Origin: Penelope pileata
Lineage: Eukaryota; Chordata; Aves; Galliformes; Cracidae
Direction: 5' to 3'
DNA length: 64,000 bases
Assembly: GCA_013396635.1 (NCBI GenBank)
Contig: WBMW01000162.1
Location: 718,903-782,902 of the forward strand
Position numbers and translations under genes: made by a program. Below the pieces are notes generated by a model, which was not told the DNA's origin, searched no databases, and saw only the letters and a list, made by a program, of their open reading frames with translations. Positions 35,359-47,525 of this stretch are shown piece after piece. Numbering within the stretch: position 1 is the stretch's first letter; every line of letters begins with the position of its first letter.

Positions 35359-36469
35359 CTTTCCAGAGCAAGAAGCACCGGGGAACAAGAACTGAGGTGT
35401 TTCTGAGTTTTCCTCAGGTGTTCTTACACCTGAGTTTGATGAGTTGATGGAATTTCTAAATCTCTAGCATTCACCTTTCTGCATTTAGGACTTTAATCCA
35501 AGATGCCTTTCCTCTGCCAGCTAGAGTATCGCAGCAAGCAAGATGCTGCCAGCCAAAGCACAACTCATTTTTCAATTCTGTTTTTCACCAAACTTTGGCA
35601 GTAGGAGGAAAGACAGAAGTGCTTCACTGCTGTCCACACATCAGTCAGAACAACAAACAAGCTGTCTTGAGGCACTCACTCCATGAGCAAGGGCATCACG
35701 AGGGCTCTGTGCCCAAGGTGCCTGCTTTGCAGGATCCTCCGAGGCACTGCGGGCAGCACAGCCCTGCACCACGAGCCCGCCCGAGTGCAGTGACCCACGT
35801 GCAGGCAGTACCATCAGGGCTTGAACTCATTATCTCTTTTCTGATATTCCTAAAAATCACGAAAAGCAAAGTGCTTTAAGGCAAGGTATGTAAAGCCAAG
35901 CTTTTCTCGAATTGAAGATCCCCAAAGCTCCACTTTATAACTGTATTACAGGATGCAGCCACAATGGCACTCAGCACTGCGAGTGCACCAAGAAGAGCTG
36001 TTTCCCAGCCCAGACAGGCTGGGTGCAAAGAGATACAAGAGAAACACTTAAAGCAGGAGATAACGGAGGGATAACTATCTCCACATCACAGAGGAGGGAG
36101 ATGACATGGTCAGACATGAAGCTTTGTGCACTCCCAAAGATAACCACATACTTCATTCCCATCAGCTGCAATACCACGCCGTTTTGCAGAGTTCACACAC
36201 CCTGGTCAAGGATGAAGATGGGACAAAACCAGAACCAAACTGAGGCCTCAGCTGCTGTCCAGTCACTTCATCACCATCATCCTCTTCCTCCTCCTGCTCT
36301 AATGTCTCAAATTAAATAAAACTTAGCGCTTGGTTGGTCCCAATAGGACTTGTACAATTTAAAGGTTAGCATGAAATTTAATACTGCCAGAAGAAAGCTA
36401 CAGTGACAGCCAAGTGAACCTAGAAAAGGCATGAAGGAAAGCCAGCCTGACCCTCAGGGCAGGGAAGAG

Positions 36470-36690
36470 AGAAACTGGCTCTGCTATTCACATATCAGTT
36501 GTTAATTAATAGGGAGCACCTGCTCCCTGGAAGACTCCAGAAACATCGATGACAGCAACCAATTCCGAAGAACAATCAAATGCAAATACCTTGTATTAGG
36601 CAAAATAAAACCCTCTAAACTGGAAGCATCACTGAGATAATGTGATTACACTAATTAGGAACACATCAGTAGGTAGCTTTCCAACCAAGA
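36470..36690. promoter_or_regulatory. AT-rich motif cluster, possible enhancer
   Basis: Contains TTAATTAATA (homeodomain-type), CACCTG (E-box), a perfect octamer ATGCAAAT at 36580-36587 (POU factors) and several AATCA/ATTAG words in about 200 bp with no open frame. The combination is typical of developmental enhancers, but function and conservation are inferred only. Confidence 0.2.
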
Positions 36691-38684
36691 ATCTTTTACA
36701 AATGTCTCAAGGTACACTTCCCAAAGCAGGTTTTGTTAAAAGCAGCAGACTTGGAGTCTGTGCATTCTGAAGCTGGGTCTGGTTTCCAGAAGAAAACGGA
36801 ACATACTCTCTGAAAAAAAAGTAGCCTTTGAAATCACCCCAAAATCACCAGGCAGTCTGAAAACTTTTGCACACATCCACATCCTCTGCCATGTGCAAAG
36901 CCCTGCGTGAGCACATTGCACTTCTGTGACCATGGGGAAATGGGACCCATCTGTGCCCCAGCCCCAGGTACCAACCAAGCAGCCGCTCAGCGCAGCCACG
37001 TGCCCATCCCTTCCACAGACCAACATCGCAGCTTTCAGCCAGGAACCTACTTGAGCAATTGGTGCAGGGAAGAGATGCCTGCTCCCAAAGCACCAGCAGT
37101 GCCCAGAGCCAGGGCAGGAAGAGCTGCACCAACCTCTGAGAGCTGCTCCCTGCCCATCTCAGGCCGCAGCCTGCAAGGTGCCTGCAGCCAGAGCCGGGTG
37201 CATTTTTAAATCAATTTACCCAGCACTCGACTCAAGCCCTCATGGATCAGTGCTTCAGTGAGAAAAATCACAGCAATTGGGGGGAGGGTGTAGTTTCAAT
37301 CCTTCTTGTTTATTCATTTCAGCGCTTAGCTCGGTAACAGCTAGTGCCTGCTGAGCTGGTCCAACAGTTTGAGCAGCACATCACACACACAATGTTTTGA
37401 CTCCTCGTGCCAGGGAGCAGGGACTGTGGATGCTAACCAGAAGGGAGGGCTTCATTTTCTGCTATTTGCCGCTATTGCAAGTTGACAAGAACAACAGCTG
37501 ACAGGAAAGTGCAGAAGGAATTGAGGTTCCCAGGGAGGAGGGGCAGGGAAAGGCAGATCTGGAAATGCTCAGGAAAGGGCTGGAGCCCAGAGAGGTGATT
37601 GGCAGGAGTGGAGCTGCAAGAGTCCCACGATAGCCATATCCCAGCCACGCTTCACTTTGCAGAGTCAGAGCTCATTTCCCAGCCTTCATCTTCTCCTCCC
37701 CTTTCTGTCTCTGCTGCCTTTGTCAAAGTTTCTTCCTCACTAGGATTTGACGCCAAGGTGATCTACCATAATGTTGACTCAAGCAGTTAGAAGGGAGAAG
37801 ACCTCAGGGTACCCTGGAAATAAAAGCCAGCAGGCTCTGGACCTTGCACACAGCAGCAATCCGGCTGCAGAGATGTGAGTTTGTGGTTAGCAAGGCTTAG
37901 GACTGTGCTGGCTCCATTCAGGCGACACAACATCGTACCTGCAGTGGTGATGTGCAGCCAGTGGGCAAACACTACAGCTGCACCTGGAGAACAGAGCTGC
38001 TTCCTTTTTGTTGGTGGTGTTTTCTGTTTTTTTCTTCACGGCCAAGAATCCCACTCGAGTCTGCACACACCATTACAGCTGACCAAAATGACCAGGTCTC
38101 TGCTCTAACACCTTCCATGTACAGCACAGTTCAACAGCATCCTAGGATGGGACTGCTGCACTGCTCTGGACGAGCTCCAAACTCAAAACAGGGAGGCTAA
38201 GACAGAGCACATGACTGTCTATTTTATTTACCTGTCTTATAATGCAGCACCCCACCGTGCTAGCCATGGCCCAAAAAGCCTGACTGGAAACACTTCTGAT
38301 TCCAAGCAGGAGTTTCAGGTCACTTCTGCTAACAAAGTGATAACGTATGGAAAACTGACTTTTCCCTTTTTGTTTTCCCTTTATGAATAAAAAAACAAAA
38401 ACCTGCTTGCTTTGGAAGCTACTCTGTGGGAGAACTCCTGTACAATAACAGACATGTGAGCAATCCAGCAATTATGGACAATGCAGAAATCTAAGCAGAG
38501 ATGATTGGCATGAATACAATGCCGGGGTGCGTGCAGAAGATACAGTCAGGATCCGAGGTACGTGCCGAAGACAAGGTCAGAAAACAGCCAAAAATAAGAA
38601 CATCCTGAAATAAGAACAACTCCCGAATGCGATAACAGGAACTGTTTTCTCAATAACATTTCACTTCCCAACAGCTGTCAATAA

Positions 38685-38778
38685 CCAATTAGAAATGGAC
38701 TGCTAACGTGTGTTTCACTGTCTTTAACCAATCACTAATAGCCGTGTGTCTCTTCCAAGATAACAAATAATTATAAAA
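38685..38778 (+). promoter_or_regulatory. LTR promoter: two CCAAT boxes and TATA box
   Basis: CCAAT at 38685-38689 and 38728-38732 and TTATAAAA at 38771-38778 are spaced as in a polymerase II core promoter. They face + like the rest of the LTR. They look intact, so residual promoter activity is possible. Confidence 0.65.
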
Positions 38779-38795
38779 GAATCTGTATTAGCTGC

Positions 38796-38801
38796 AATAA
38801 A
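38796..38801 (+). terminator. LTR polyadenylation signal
   Basis: AATAAA lies about 20 bp past the TATA box. This close spacing implies a very short R region, as in many avian retroviral LTRs. A GT-rich stretch (TTGGTCGTCTAGTGTTTGT) follows within 40 bases as a possible downstream element. Confidence 0.65.
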
Positions 38802-38861
38802 TTGGCATTCACTTGATCATATTGGTCGTCTAGTGTTTGTCCGAGCCTTCGCGTCGCAACA

Positions 38862-39600
38862 CTGCTCAGCTTAGAGCTTCTGATCCTATAGGCAGTAAGA
38901 ACAGAGAAACAGAGAAACAGAGCAGAGCATCTGTCAGTCCTGAGAAACAGTCCCATGAGTTTGCCTTGGAGTATCAGGTGATGGGTTACAGGACTTGCTC
39001 TGGAAGTTAGCAGGCACAACAGGAGATGAGATTTTTAAGCACAGATCTGAGAAGGAGCAGAAGGGATGGGGCTGCTGAGAGGATGCCTCCCCTGTGCAAA
39101 GGGCAGCAGAGGTGAAAGTGTGGGGGTACTTTGTGAGAAGTTGTGTTTAAAGGGCATTAAAGAGCAGCTCTGCAGAGCAAAGCCAGCCAGGAGACTGCAG
39201 ACAGGACACAGATGGGTCAGCAGAGCCCTTACAAAGGCAGGCACATCATTTATGTCTGAGGCAGAGGAAAAGAAAGGAGGTACAAAGAGCAAAGATAATG
39301 TGGCTGCACCACTCCAGGACAGTGCACTTACAGCAGCGTTTGGAAGGGCACAACGGGGGCAGAGGGGAATAGGCACACACAGGGATTTGCCAAGGCTGTC
39401 CCCAGGATTTAGCTCACATACTTTCCATTTCAGCTGCTGCAGCTGGATTTTGTTATTCATACAGATCTCTCCAGATATCTTTCCGCTCGCGGAGCTCTAA
39501 CAGTGATGGATTTCAGCTCTAGCCACTTCATTCACGACCAAGGTTAACCACGTTCGGTCCTGCAAGCTTTTCTTCCCAAGTGCTAGATAAATAGCCACAA
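38862..39600. other. Unique DNA, no gene recognised
   Basis: A short ACAGAGAA tandem lies at 38901-38925 just after the LTR. Overlapping frames of about 140 codons at 39035-39500 on opposite strands have no recognisable domain. Confidence 0.45.
38901..38925. repeat. Short ACAGAGAA tandem repeat
   Basis: About three units, the last incomplete, immediately downstream of the solo LTR. Confidence 0.65.
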
Positions 39601-39960
39601 CTCCTAAGCTGCAGTGCAGAGGCCCTGCGCAGCCTCTGACCCTGGCTCTGCTGGCACAGAGCAGCCACAGAGCGGCAGACGCGCTATCCTGAGAGCACAT
39701 CAGCACAAGCCCCAGACCGCTGGCAGCCTCACAGCGACGTGTCTGCAGCACACAGCTCCCTGCCTGCAGCCTCAGGAGCCCGAGCAGGGAGCCAGCAGTG
39801 CCCCAGCCCTCCTGTGCTCCCCAGAGCTGGCTGCCCTTGCTGTTGGCACCCTGCTCAGCAGCACCCCGTCTCCCACCGCCCCGCTCCATCCTGCAGCACC
39901 TGCTCACACCCACTGCCAGCTGCATGCAGCCACTGTCCGTATTGCTTAAGCCACACGTGG
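39601..39960. other. GC-rich, moderately CpG-rich patch
   Basis: Clearly more GC-rich than its surroundings, with about a dozen CpGs over 350 bases and long open frames on both strands (39497-39925 on -, 39614-39949 on +). The mirrored openness indicates composition, not coding. A GC-rich exon, a weak CpG island or an old GC-rich repeat are all possible, and no TATA box or splice pair decides between them. Confidence 0.35.
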
Positions 39961-41440
39961 CTCAAAGCCATGGGCTGCCCTTGCTCACTGCAGGATTCAG
40001 GCTTATATAAATCCAGAGCAGAACTGGACCTTTTCTCTCTGCCACACTGAAGGTGAATTACACACATACGCCCATAACCCAAATATCCCGTTTTTTCACC
40101 TCGAGTCAGTGGAAGGAGCTGGCATCAAAGGAAAGCCACATTATCTTCTGGGAAATATATATGCCATAATATGCATGAGCCAGAAACAGACACTTCAGTA
40201 GAAGAGAAACTGCCTCTGGTAAAAGCCAGCTGCCTTCAGCCCCTGCTCCATCTCTGCTGCAGCTCTCCAGTTACCCACTGGTGCTCCCCTGCTGTCCCAT
40301 GGCAATTAGAACACGCTGGAACGTGTTTCTCACCCAACAAACCTCATTACTTTCTATTCTTTAAATCATTGAAGAATAAATATGAGGAGAGCTGCATGAA
40401 ACGGTACCGAGCTCACATTTCAGCACTTGTCTCTCAATGGGAATCTAATAGATGCCTGAACATCCCATTTCAAGTCACATGAACAGAATGAGAGAAGACA
40501 GGCTGCTCGTTTCGAGACAACCGCCACCAAAATGCCAGCAAAGAGCCAGACTGCAAACATCAAAACAAGTGATTGGCTCTGAGATATGGGGAGAAGTTTG
40601 TTCTAATGGTCCCAGCAACTTACATACTTACGCAATGCAAAAAAAAAACAAAACAAAAAAAACAAAGCACCAAAAGCATCCTCCAACTTTCCTTCATTTA
40701 ACGGGGTGATGGCAGAGCAACAAAATGCCTCCTTCTCATCCCAGCCAGGTGAGAAGGCAGCCTGCTTACGAGAGGTACCACAGTTTGCAGTGGTAGGGAG
40801 CTTGTGAGGATTTTAACATCTGCCTCTGCTACAAATGCCCTCTTGACTTTGTCATAATACATTCACCTCTCTGCAACTTCCTCGTCCACTTCAGCTGGAT
40901 GCTCCTGGGAAGGATTCATGTCTAAAACTCAAGCGTACGAACACGGTTTCAGCACAACACGCCTCACAAACAGCCTTTCAGATGCTACTGCAATAGAAAG
41001 AAAAGCAAACGCCTGCTGTAAGCTTTCAGTGCCATGGGATTTAAGCATGTCAGATAGTGCTATAAAAGCAGGTCAAAAAACTGAAAACCCCACAGGCCGC
41101 CCAGTTGATAGCTGATCTCCTCTCCCTGCGGGAAGCCATCAAGTTCACACTCCCAAAACGCATTCAAACCCAGGGATGGCCCTGGCAACTGAAAACATTG
41201 CTGGCAGCAGTGACTGCCCAGATCTGGGCTTGGTTCAGGGCTGGGGATGCGGGCTGGGAGCTCACCTGGATGCCGAGCGATGCTGCCCACAGGAAGGCTC
41301 CGGCTCTGGCTGCAGGGTGACATCGTGCTGCAGCCTCAGCAGCAGTCTGAGGTCGTGCCTGAAAGCCAGCCTGTCCCTGGTCAGCCACACTGCAGGAGGA
41401 CAGGGCTCACTGCCCTGGGTAAAATCCCAGCACATTCTTC
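39961..41440. other. Unique DNA, no gene recognised
   Basis: Contains an A-rich low-complexity run at 40639-40667. Frames at 41060-41537 overlap on both strands and are not supported as coding. Confidence 0.5.
40639..40667. repeat. A-rich low-complexity run
   Basis: A-runs separated by single C bases, degenerating (A)nC pattern. No SINE body or target duplication was seen beside it. Confidence 0.8.
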
Positions 41441-41800
41441 CTTGCTCCTAGTGAGCCGAGTAGCTCCTTCAATGAGGAAATGGTCCGGCTCATATGGCTC
41501 TGCAGAAATAATTCTTTTCCAGAATTATTTAAATTGAGGGTAACAGCTATTTATTCTTCTTTTTACAGATTTTTACTTAATTTATTCACTTTTCATCCAT
41601 GGCTTCTTAAAACAGGACTTCATAATATATTTATTTCATCGATTAATAATGGATTAAATTAGTCGTTGCTTACTTTTTGCTTAATGACCCAGCAAAGGCC
41701 TCAGAATTTGGCTTAACGACAGTGCAGCAAGATACTTCAAGTGATTAATTACGACATAATAATTAACATCCTTGCAGCTGTCAGGCACAAAGCCCAGAGA
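41441..41800. promoter_or_regulatory. AT-rich homeodomain-motif segment, possible conserved element
   Basis: About 350 bp of AT-rich, stop-dense DNA with many TAAT/ATTA cores, including GTGATTAATTA at 41741-41751, GATTAATAATGGATTAAAT and AATAATTAAC. This resembles vertebrate developmental enhancers in texture. The exact 11-mer GTGATTAATTA also occurs in the segment near 53138. Regulatory function is inference. Confidence 0.25.
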
Positions 41801-44800
41801 TGTACAAAACCTCTGCGTACACAGCATAGAAGTGATTCCAGGAACCCAGTCTGATGTGTTTATTGCTGTGATATCATAGCTGACATTCAACATAACCGTA
41901 AAATATCCTACGATCGTTCTTCCTCCCAATTAAAGAAGGTATAGACATATTTATGCTATAGAAAATCAACAACAGACTTTTAAAAAACTTTATAGGGAAC
42001 AAATCTCACCTTGACACTTTTGCCTCAAAAACCCACTAAAAATACCAAGTCAATCTTTGCTTCTAGATGAATCCTCTTGGCATAACTCGGAGAGCTGTCA
42101 TCAGCTCTGCAGTTCTGTAACTGCACTTTGTCTCTGACCGAAGCCAGAGCAATTCAATGTAGGGGACCTGGCCGTGGCTCTGAGCCCCACCAGCTCCATA
42201 CCCACACCCATTCCCTGCATGCTCTACCCCAGCAGCAAACTGTGCAGTGTTTCACCTCTTCCAGTTTTTACCCAAACAGCTTGTAACGGTGTCAGAAACT
42301 CAAGTTTCAAAAGCAAAGAGTAACTCAATCTGGAAAGAGGGAAACAGTACAGCACGCTTGGATGAAGGCACCTGAAAACACAGTCTGGAATCTAATTCCC
42401 TACACATGCCATAAGCAAACTGAGAGGAGAAGGAGAGCTACCGACCTCTCTGAGCAGTAGTAGACAGTGGGGCAGAAGATTTGGGTAACTCCTGTGCTCA
42501 GATGCTGCTTTGTGAGAAACACGCTTGGGAGCGGTGGCAGCTGAGGGTGCCCAGAGCTGTCATTAAGCTGTCAAAGCACCTTCCTGGCCAGGTCTCCCAT
42601 TATAGCTATGAGGAGGGTTGTAGGAAAGCTCAGGGGACTAGAAGGTCCTCAGCTTGCACAGCAAAGGTTCGCTTGGGTGTTCCTATTCTTTTGCTGAACA
42701 ATGTAAACCCAAAGACGGCTCAAGTTTCACCTAAATTGATGAAGACCAGGAGAAATATTCAGCCAATAGAAAAAACAGCACAACATCAGGACAGCCTAAT
42801 TTCTCTGGATGCAGTCAAAAATACCAGAAAAGAGTTTCTCCAAAGCCCATCAGTTTGAAACAGGCACCTTTCACTCAGAAGCCAACATGGCAACCAAGCC
42901 CATTTGGAAATCTGCCCTTGAACAACAGAAGAAAACATCTCTCCTCAAAAACGGGCAGCTCATTAAAATCATCTCAGCTCATTTGGCTGTAAAACAGTTG
43001 TGTATGTGCAGTTGATAGGGCTGCTTCCCTGGAAGTCATACATCTCAGAAACCCTGCTCTGAGGATGAGCCAAGTGCCCAGGGGTTCTTTGTAGGGGCTG
43101 CGCAAGGTGCCCAGGGTCTTCCAGCCACCTCCCATTATCTTCTCCACAGAGAAAGACCTGGGAAAGTGTGCATGTGCGTGGGGTCAGGGAGGGAATCTAG
43201 AGCAAATGTTGTACCAAGGAGATATTGAAATCCATCTGTTTTACCAAAAGCAGCAAAAATGAGGAAGGCAGCAACACACCTCCTAGAAACTGCGTCTGTT
43301 GCAGTGTTAAGACATCAGGCAGAGCTTTGAGACAAGGCTAAAAGAAGCAGAGGCTTGAGCTGTGTCTTCAAACTACATTTTTCTGACCAGGTTGGTTTAG
43401 CAGTTTCAGTACCTGATTAAATCACTGATTCCATTGACACTGGGGTCGTTGCCCGCCTTGACTCACCAGTGCAGTTCTCATTTCCATCAGCGACAGCACA
43501 GACAGCAGTTGTCTGCACCTGCTTCCACCTTTGCCTGAAGAAAGGTTTAAATTCAAGAGTGCCATTTCCAAGAAAACAATTAAAACTGAAGCACTGCAGC
43601 AGCTCAAGCTACCAGGGAAGTTGTCAGCCCTCACGACACACAAGTGTGAGCAATCTCTCCAGCTGCCAGGCTCTCCAGCCAGTGTGGAGACAACTCCTGA
43701 GTTCTTGTTATATAGGGCTATACTGGCATCAGTAGGAACCACAAGCTGTCAAGGGCAGAGCAGTAACTAGCTGCTCAGCCTTTATCATGTACCTGATGGC
43801 ATTTCAATTTAGCCAGTACTGAACTTATGCATCCTGGATAGCCAGTGGCTCTTTCAAAAAGAGGATCAAGTTTGGCAAAATTCAGCCTTCTGAATGCTCA
43901 ACTCTGAGCTCAAATAGGTCCTCCACTTTCTTAAAAGAAGTCTTAGGAATGAAAAGTAAGCTTCAGCACCTTCAGTTTCAGAGATGATCCAGTTTTGGTA
44001 GCACTTGCTTCACTCAAGCAGAACATTTAATCAATCCATTTAACATAAAGTGATGGTTTGCCTGCACATGCAGAACTGAAAGCACTTTATTTTTAGGCTC
44101 AAGTGGTACAATTTCGACCTGACAACGGAAAACATCACAGTGATTTAATGACCACATGATTTTGGCCAACTAAGCAGTTTGCTGACATTGTAAAAGCAAA
44201 GCAGATGCTACTTGGCTTTCTTATAATGATTTTTAAAACCAGAAGTTTTAAATGTCTTAAACAATACACAAGACAGCTTTACAAACTCCACCAAAATGGC
44301 TGCAAACATAGCTCAGGATGCGATGCAAAAGTTAGCACAAAAGAAGGAGGATGCAATGGGGCAAAAGCAGAGGTGCCACAAAAACTCACTACAAGGCAAG
44401 GGAGAAGTGGTGGAACTTGGCATGAAAGAAGAGTTCACAGGAAGAAGAGGGAAATGGGAAAGGAGGAGAAATTCTGAATTGCAATAATTAGCTTGAAGAG
44501 CAAGAGTGAGTGTACCTGAGCAGAAGAACCTGCAGTGATTTTGCCTGTACAGATCAGAGGCAGAACACCGGAGCCAGCAAGGGAGGAGCAATCTGGGACC
44601 AGCTACAGTCCCTGTGCGCTCTCCTGAGCCCAGCAGCACAGCCCAGCAACCAGCAGACCTATGGAGCACTGACCTGCATCTGGCCTACATACGCTGCACT
44701 AAATCCATTCCAGGGCGATGCTGCAGGCAGTTTTGGTGCACCACAAAGATGATGCTGTCACAGAGGTCCTTAAGGAAGAGGATTTGCTGCAGCCACACAC

Positions 44801-47411
44801 TGCACTATACAGATTTCACAACAGTCCTGAGGCCACCATTCCTCCAAAGATATAAAGAAAGCCAAAATTTTAAGCCTCCCTCCTCCACAAGGGCAGTAAA
44901 TTCAGAGAAAGGCTTTCCTGGCTCCTGGTGCTCTGCAGACGATGCCAGCAGTTTGGTGAACCAGCTTCTTTCAGATGAAAAGCAAAGAGCTTTTCTTGAG
45001 ACTCTCACTCTGCTCTCACCCCTCCCAATCTCAGCCCATGGGGACAAAGCAGCGTTCAGTCCCCAGCCACTGCTTCACGTTGCAAAGCATCACGCAACAC
45101 CCAGAGATCACCTCCCTTGCAAAGCACAAAATGTTTGTGCACCAGAGCAGCTGGCCCAAAGTTCAACCAAACCTCTCCCAGTCTGTGACAGGACAACTCA
45201 AGGTGTTTCACATGACTTGGCTGGAACATGCAAGGACGTTGTCTCCGTATGAGGATGGGAAAGCCACATCCTGGCCTGGGTTACACACAAACCCTGCAAA
45301 GTCACTAGACATGAGGCCAGCAGCGCCCTGCGCTATTCTAGAGAATGGATTTTGGGATCTCAATGGGGCTACCATCCGTCACCTTCCTGGCAGATGCCTG
45401 CTTGGCTCCAAGCCCCATAAGTTATGCTTGGCCTTTTGAGACATTCTCCTTATGGTCATCCCCCTGCCTCTCACCAGTGCAATGTAACACATCAATATCA
45501 CACCCAATTTTCTCACGTTGTCTAGGAGCGTGCCAAAAGAAGTGTTTGGATGGATGGAACAAAAATGTTTCCTGCTTGATGCCTAGCACTAGATTTCCTT
45601 AGGTGTATTCAGAAAAAGATAGAGCACAAGCACCAATTTTTGTTAGCCCAGGGTTTCTTTGTCTAGATGTCACTCAATCTAGGGAGAACTTCAAAGGCAG
45701 ACTGCCCATCACACGCACACTTCAAGGATACACCCAAGCATCAAACATCTGTGAGATAAGGAACAGCATACTGCTGGGGCTCAGCAATGAAACCCCAGTG
45801 CTCCTTCATCATTTGCCCTACTGGGATAAAGCCAAGAGACATAGATGTGCCTTGAAGAAAAGGTTTCAAGTTCTCGGAAGTCGCACTGCTTTTTTCTTGT
45901 GTTTCTGTTTGCAGTCATCTGACATCAGGCAAAGGCCAAAGTTCCCAGCTGGAGAGGAGATGATGCCTCACTGCCAGGTTTTTTGTTTTCAGGACAGCTG
46001 AAACACTCATTGCTCCAGTTCTCCAGAGAAAAAGCTGTGACGAGGTGTTGACAAAGGAGGTTGTTCTGACAACACCCTGTACTCCAGGTTACTCTGGTTC
46101 AGGTGTCCCCAGAGATCTCCGCAGGTTTCTCAGAGCAGAGGGAGAAAATCCCAAGGGTAGACCAGGAAGATGAATGACAGCCAGTGGTGACACTCCCGAT
46201 GCCAGGATACGGGGCCTCATAAACAGCAGCAGATTCTAATGAGGTCTCAGAGGAGATTAGCTGTGACTGCCTTTTGGGAAATGCACAAGACTATTTTGCA
46301 GGTACCAGCCAAAATGCCACAGTTTGAAAGTTTCTGAGAGCTCTAAGACCTCAAGTGCCTTTGGACTGAAGTGCTCAGTGTGTCTGAAGGGAATTATTTT
46401 GGCAGGAGGCTTCGTAAGAAGGGATAAATTGCAGAACCAAAGCCATGGCCCAGAGAACTGACTGGTGGATCAGTGCCCCTATAGCTCTAGCAGATAAACT
46501 GCGAGAAGGCCCTCGGGATGACTGGGACTGTAAAGTTCTTGTGAACCTCTGGGCAATAACCATGGCTCAGGTGTATATTGGGTTCAATGTGGAAATAATC
46601 ACCAAGCTACTACCAGCAGACACTGATAGCAACAACTCCTCAAAGCCAAAGCTGCAAAACACCTTCATGCTGCAGCACGACAAATGATAGGAGGCCTTTT
46701 TCAGGAAGAAAATGCTACGTGGCTGATGGCAGATTTATCACATGCAATTCACAGTAAAAATTAGTGTAAGGTAGGCTGCTAACAACATCACACAAATCCT
46801 TCCTTGGAGATAGACTGTAGTATAAAAGAATTTCTCAAACCTTCATCCTTTGCATGAAGATTAGCTAGAAGGATGGCTTGATTTTTCTTCTGGGCTGCTT
46901 AAATCCATGCTTCTCTTCACGAATCCAGAAGGCAAAGTTAAATGCAGATAAGGTCACCGTCAGCATAAGCATGAAATAAGTGAATAAAAAGCCACAAACC
47001 CTTGGTAGTATCTCCAGTAATTATAAATCACTGGAAAGCGTTCAGCCAGGTAACAGCAGAAAGCCCTTCTCTGGCTGCCAGCAGGGAAGTTTGAGGTTTA
47101 CCTTGAAAATTTACAGAAAGGGAAAGGTAGGGTCTCCTGGCCATGACCAGCCAGAGTCACCAAGAGCTTTAGACGTCCCTCTAATTTCCCAGCTTAATCA
47201 ATGGGAGTATGCAAACTCATATAGCAGTTCCATTCATTGAAGGATGAGACATCATCAAACCAAGACTGAGAAGGATCTGAGTCTTCTTTGGATGCTGGGA
47301 ATAAAAGGAGACAGACTTAATGAACTTGGTCATAAACAGAGACCATCAACTCACAATCACTCCCCATCTAAATGGGTGCAGCAAATGGAAAGGAGACAAT
47401 TTGCCTAAGCT
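41801..47411. other. Mostly unique DNA, no gene recognised
   Basis: The longest open frame is 44614-45252 on + (212 codons), which needs a non-ATG start and shows no domain. Other frames (42481-42858, 45603-46001, 46445-46687) are equally unrecognised. A possible MIR remnant lies at 42415-42505. No other repeat tails were seen. Confidence 0.5.
42415..42505 (-). mobile_element. Possible MIR SINE remnant
   Basis: The + strand AAACTGAGAGGAGAAGGAG, then AGCAGTAGTAGACAGTGGGG, then CAGAAGATTTGGGTAACTC and CTGTGCTC align by eye with the complement of MIR (AAACTGAGGCACAGAGAGG, AGCTAGTAAGTGGCAGAGC, GGATTTGAACCCAGG, CTGTGCTC). The identity is modest. Confidence 0.35.
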
Positions 47412-47525
47412 TTACAGAAAGCTTTAGAGATTCCCAAGGTCACACGAGGTGCTTGTGGAACAGTACAGAACTGAAACTGAGCCTCACAGATCCATTTCCA
47501 GTCTCAACCCCAAAATCATCCTTTG
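47412..47525 (-). mobile_element. MIR SINE remnant
   Basis: The central word TTCCCAAGGTCACACGAGG matches the complement of the MIR core (TGCCCAAGGTCACACAGC). It is followed by GTGGAACAGTACAGAACTGA, in place of the usual GTGGCAGAGC-GGATTTGAA part, and a TTTCCAGTCTCAACCCC right side. The order and spacing agree with MIR, a tRNA-derived SINE family old enough to be shared by amniotes. Confidence 0.5.

Larger units (their letters stand above)
34926..38519. other. Mostly unique DNA, one candidate exon and motif cluster inside
   Basis: Apart from the block at 35268-35358 and the AT-rich segment at 36470-36690 there is no supported gene. A perfect 8-bp inverted repeat (CTCAGGTG, 6-nt loop, CACCTGAG) lies at 35413-35434. 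A pyrimidine CATC/CCT run lies at 36263-36300. The + frame at 35912-36319 (135 codons) is unrecognised. Confidence 0.5.
38520..38861 (+). mobile_element. Solo LTR of an avian endogenous retrovirus
   Basis: The unit begins TGCCGGGGTGCGTGC and ends CCTTCGCGTCGCAACA, so it has the TG...CA termini of an LTR. It carries U3-like promoter elements: two CCAAT boxes and a TTATAAAA box. Downstream come an AATAAA signal and a GC/CpG-rich U5-like end (GGTCGTCTAGTG, CGAGCCTTCGCG). Near the 5' end an imperfect tandem of a 23-24 bp unit (GTGCGTGCAGAAGATACAGT and GTACGTGCCGAAGACAAGGT) recalls U3 enhancer repeats. No gag, pol or env sequence or second LTR flanks it, so it is a solo LTR left by recombination. 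The 5' boundary is uncertain: no target duplication matches CTGCTC after the 3' end at this start. An alternative start at 38408 would give a 5-bp CTGCT duplication. Confidence 0.85.

Noticed and set aside
39497..39949. 142- and 111-codon frames on opposite strands in a GC-rich patch
   Set aside because: Mirrored open frames indicate composition; no splice sites or domain support either.
44614..45252. 212-codon open frame on +
   Set aside because: It lacks an ATG at its start, overlaps a second long frame, and its peptide shows no family resemblance or splice-site support.
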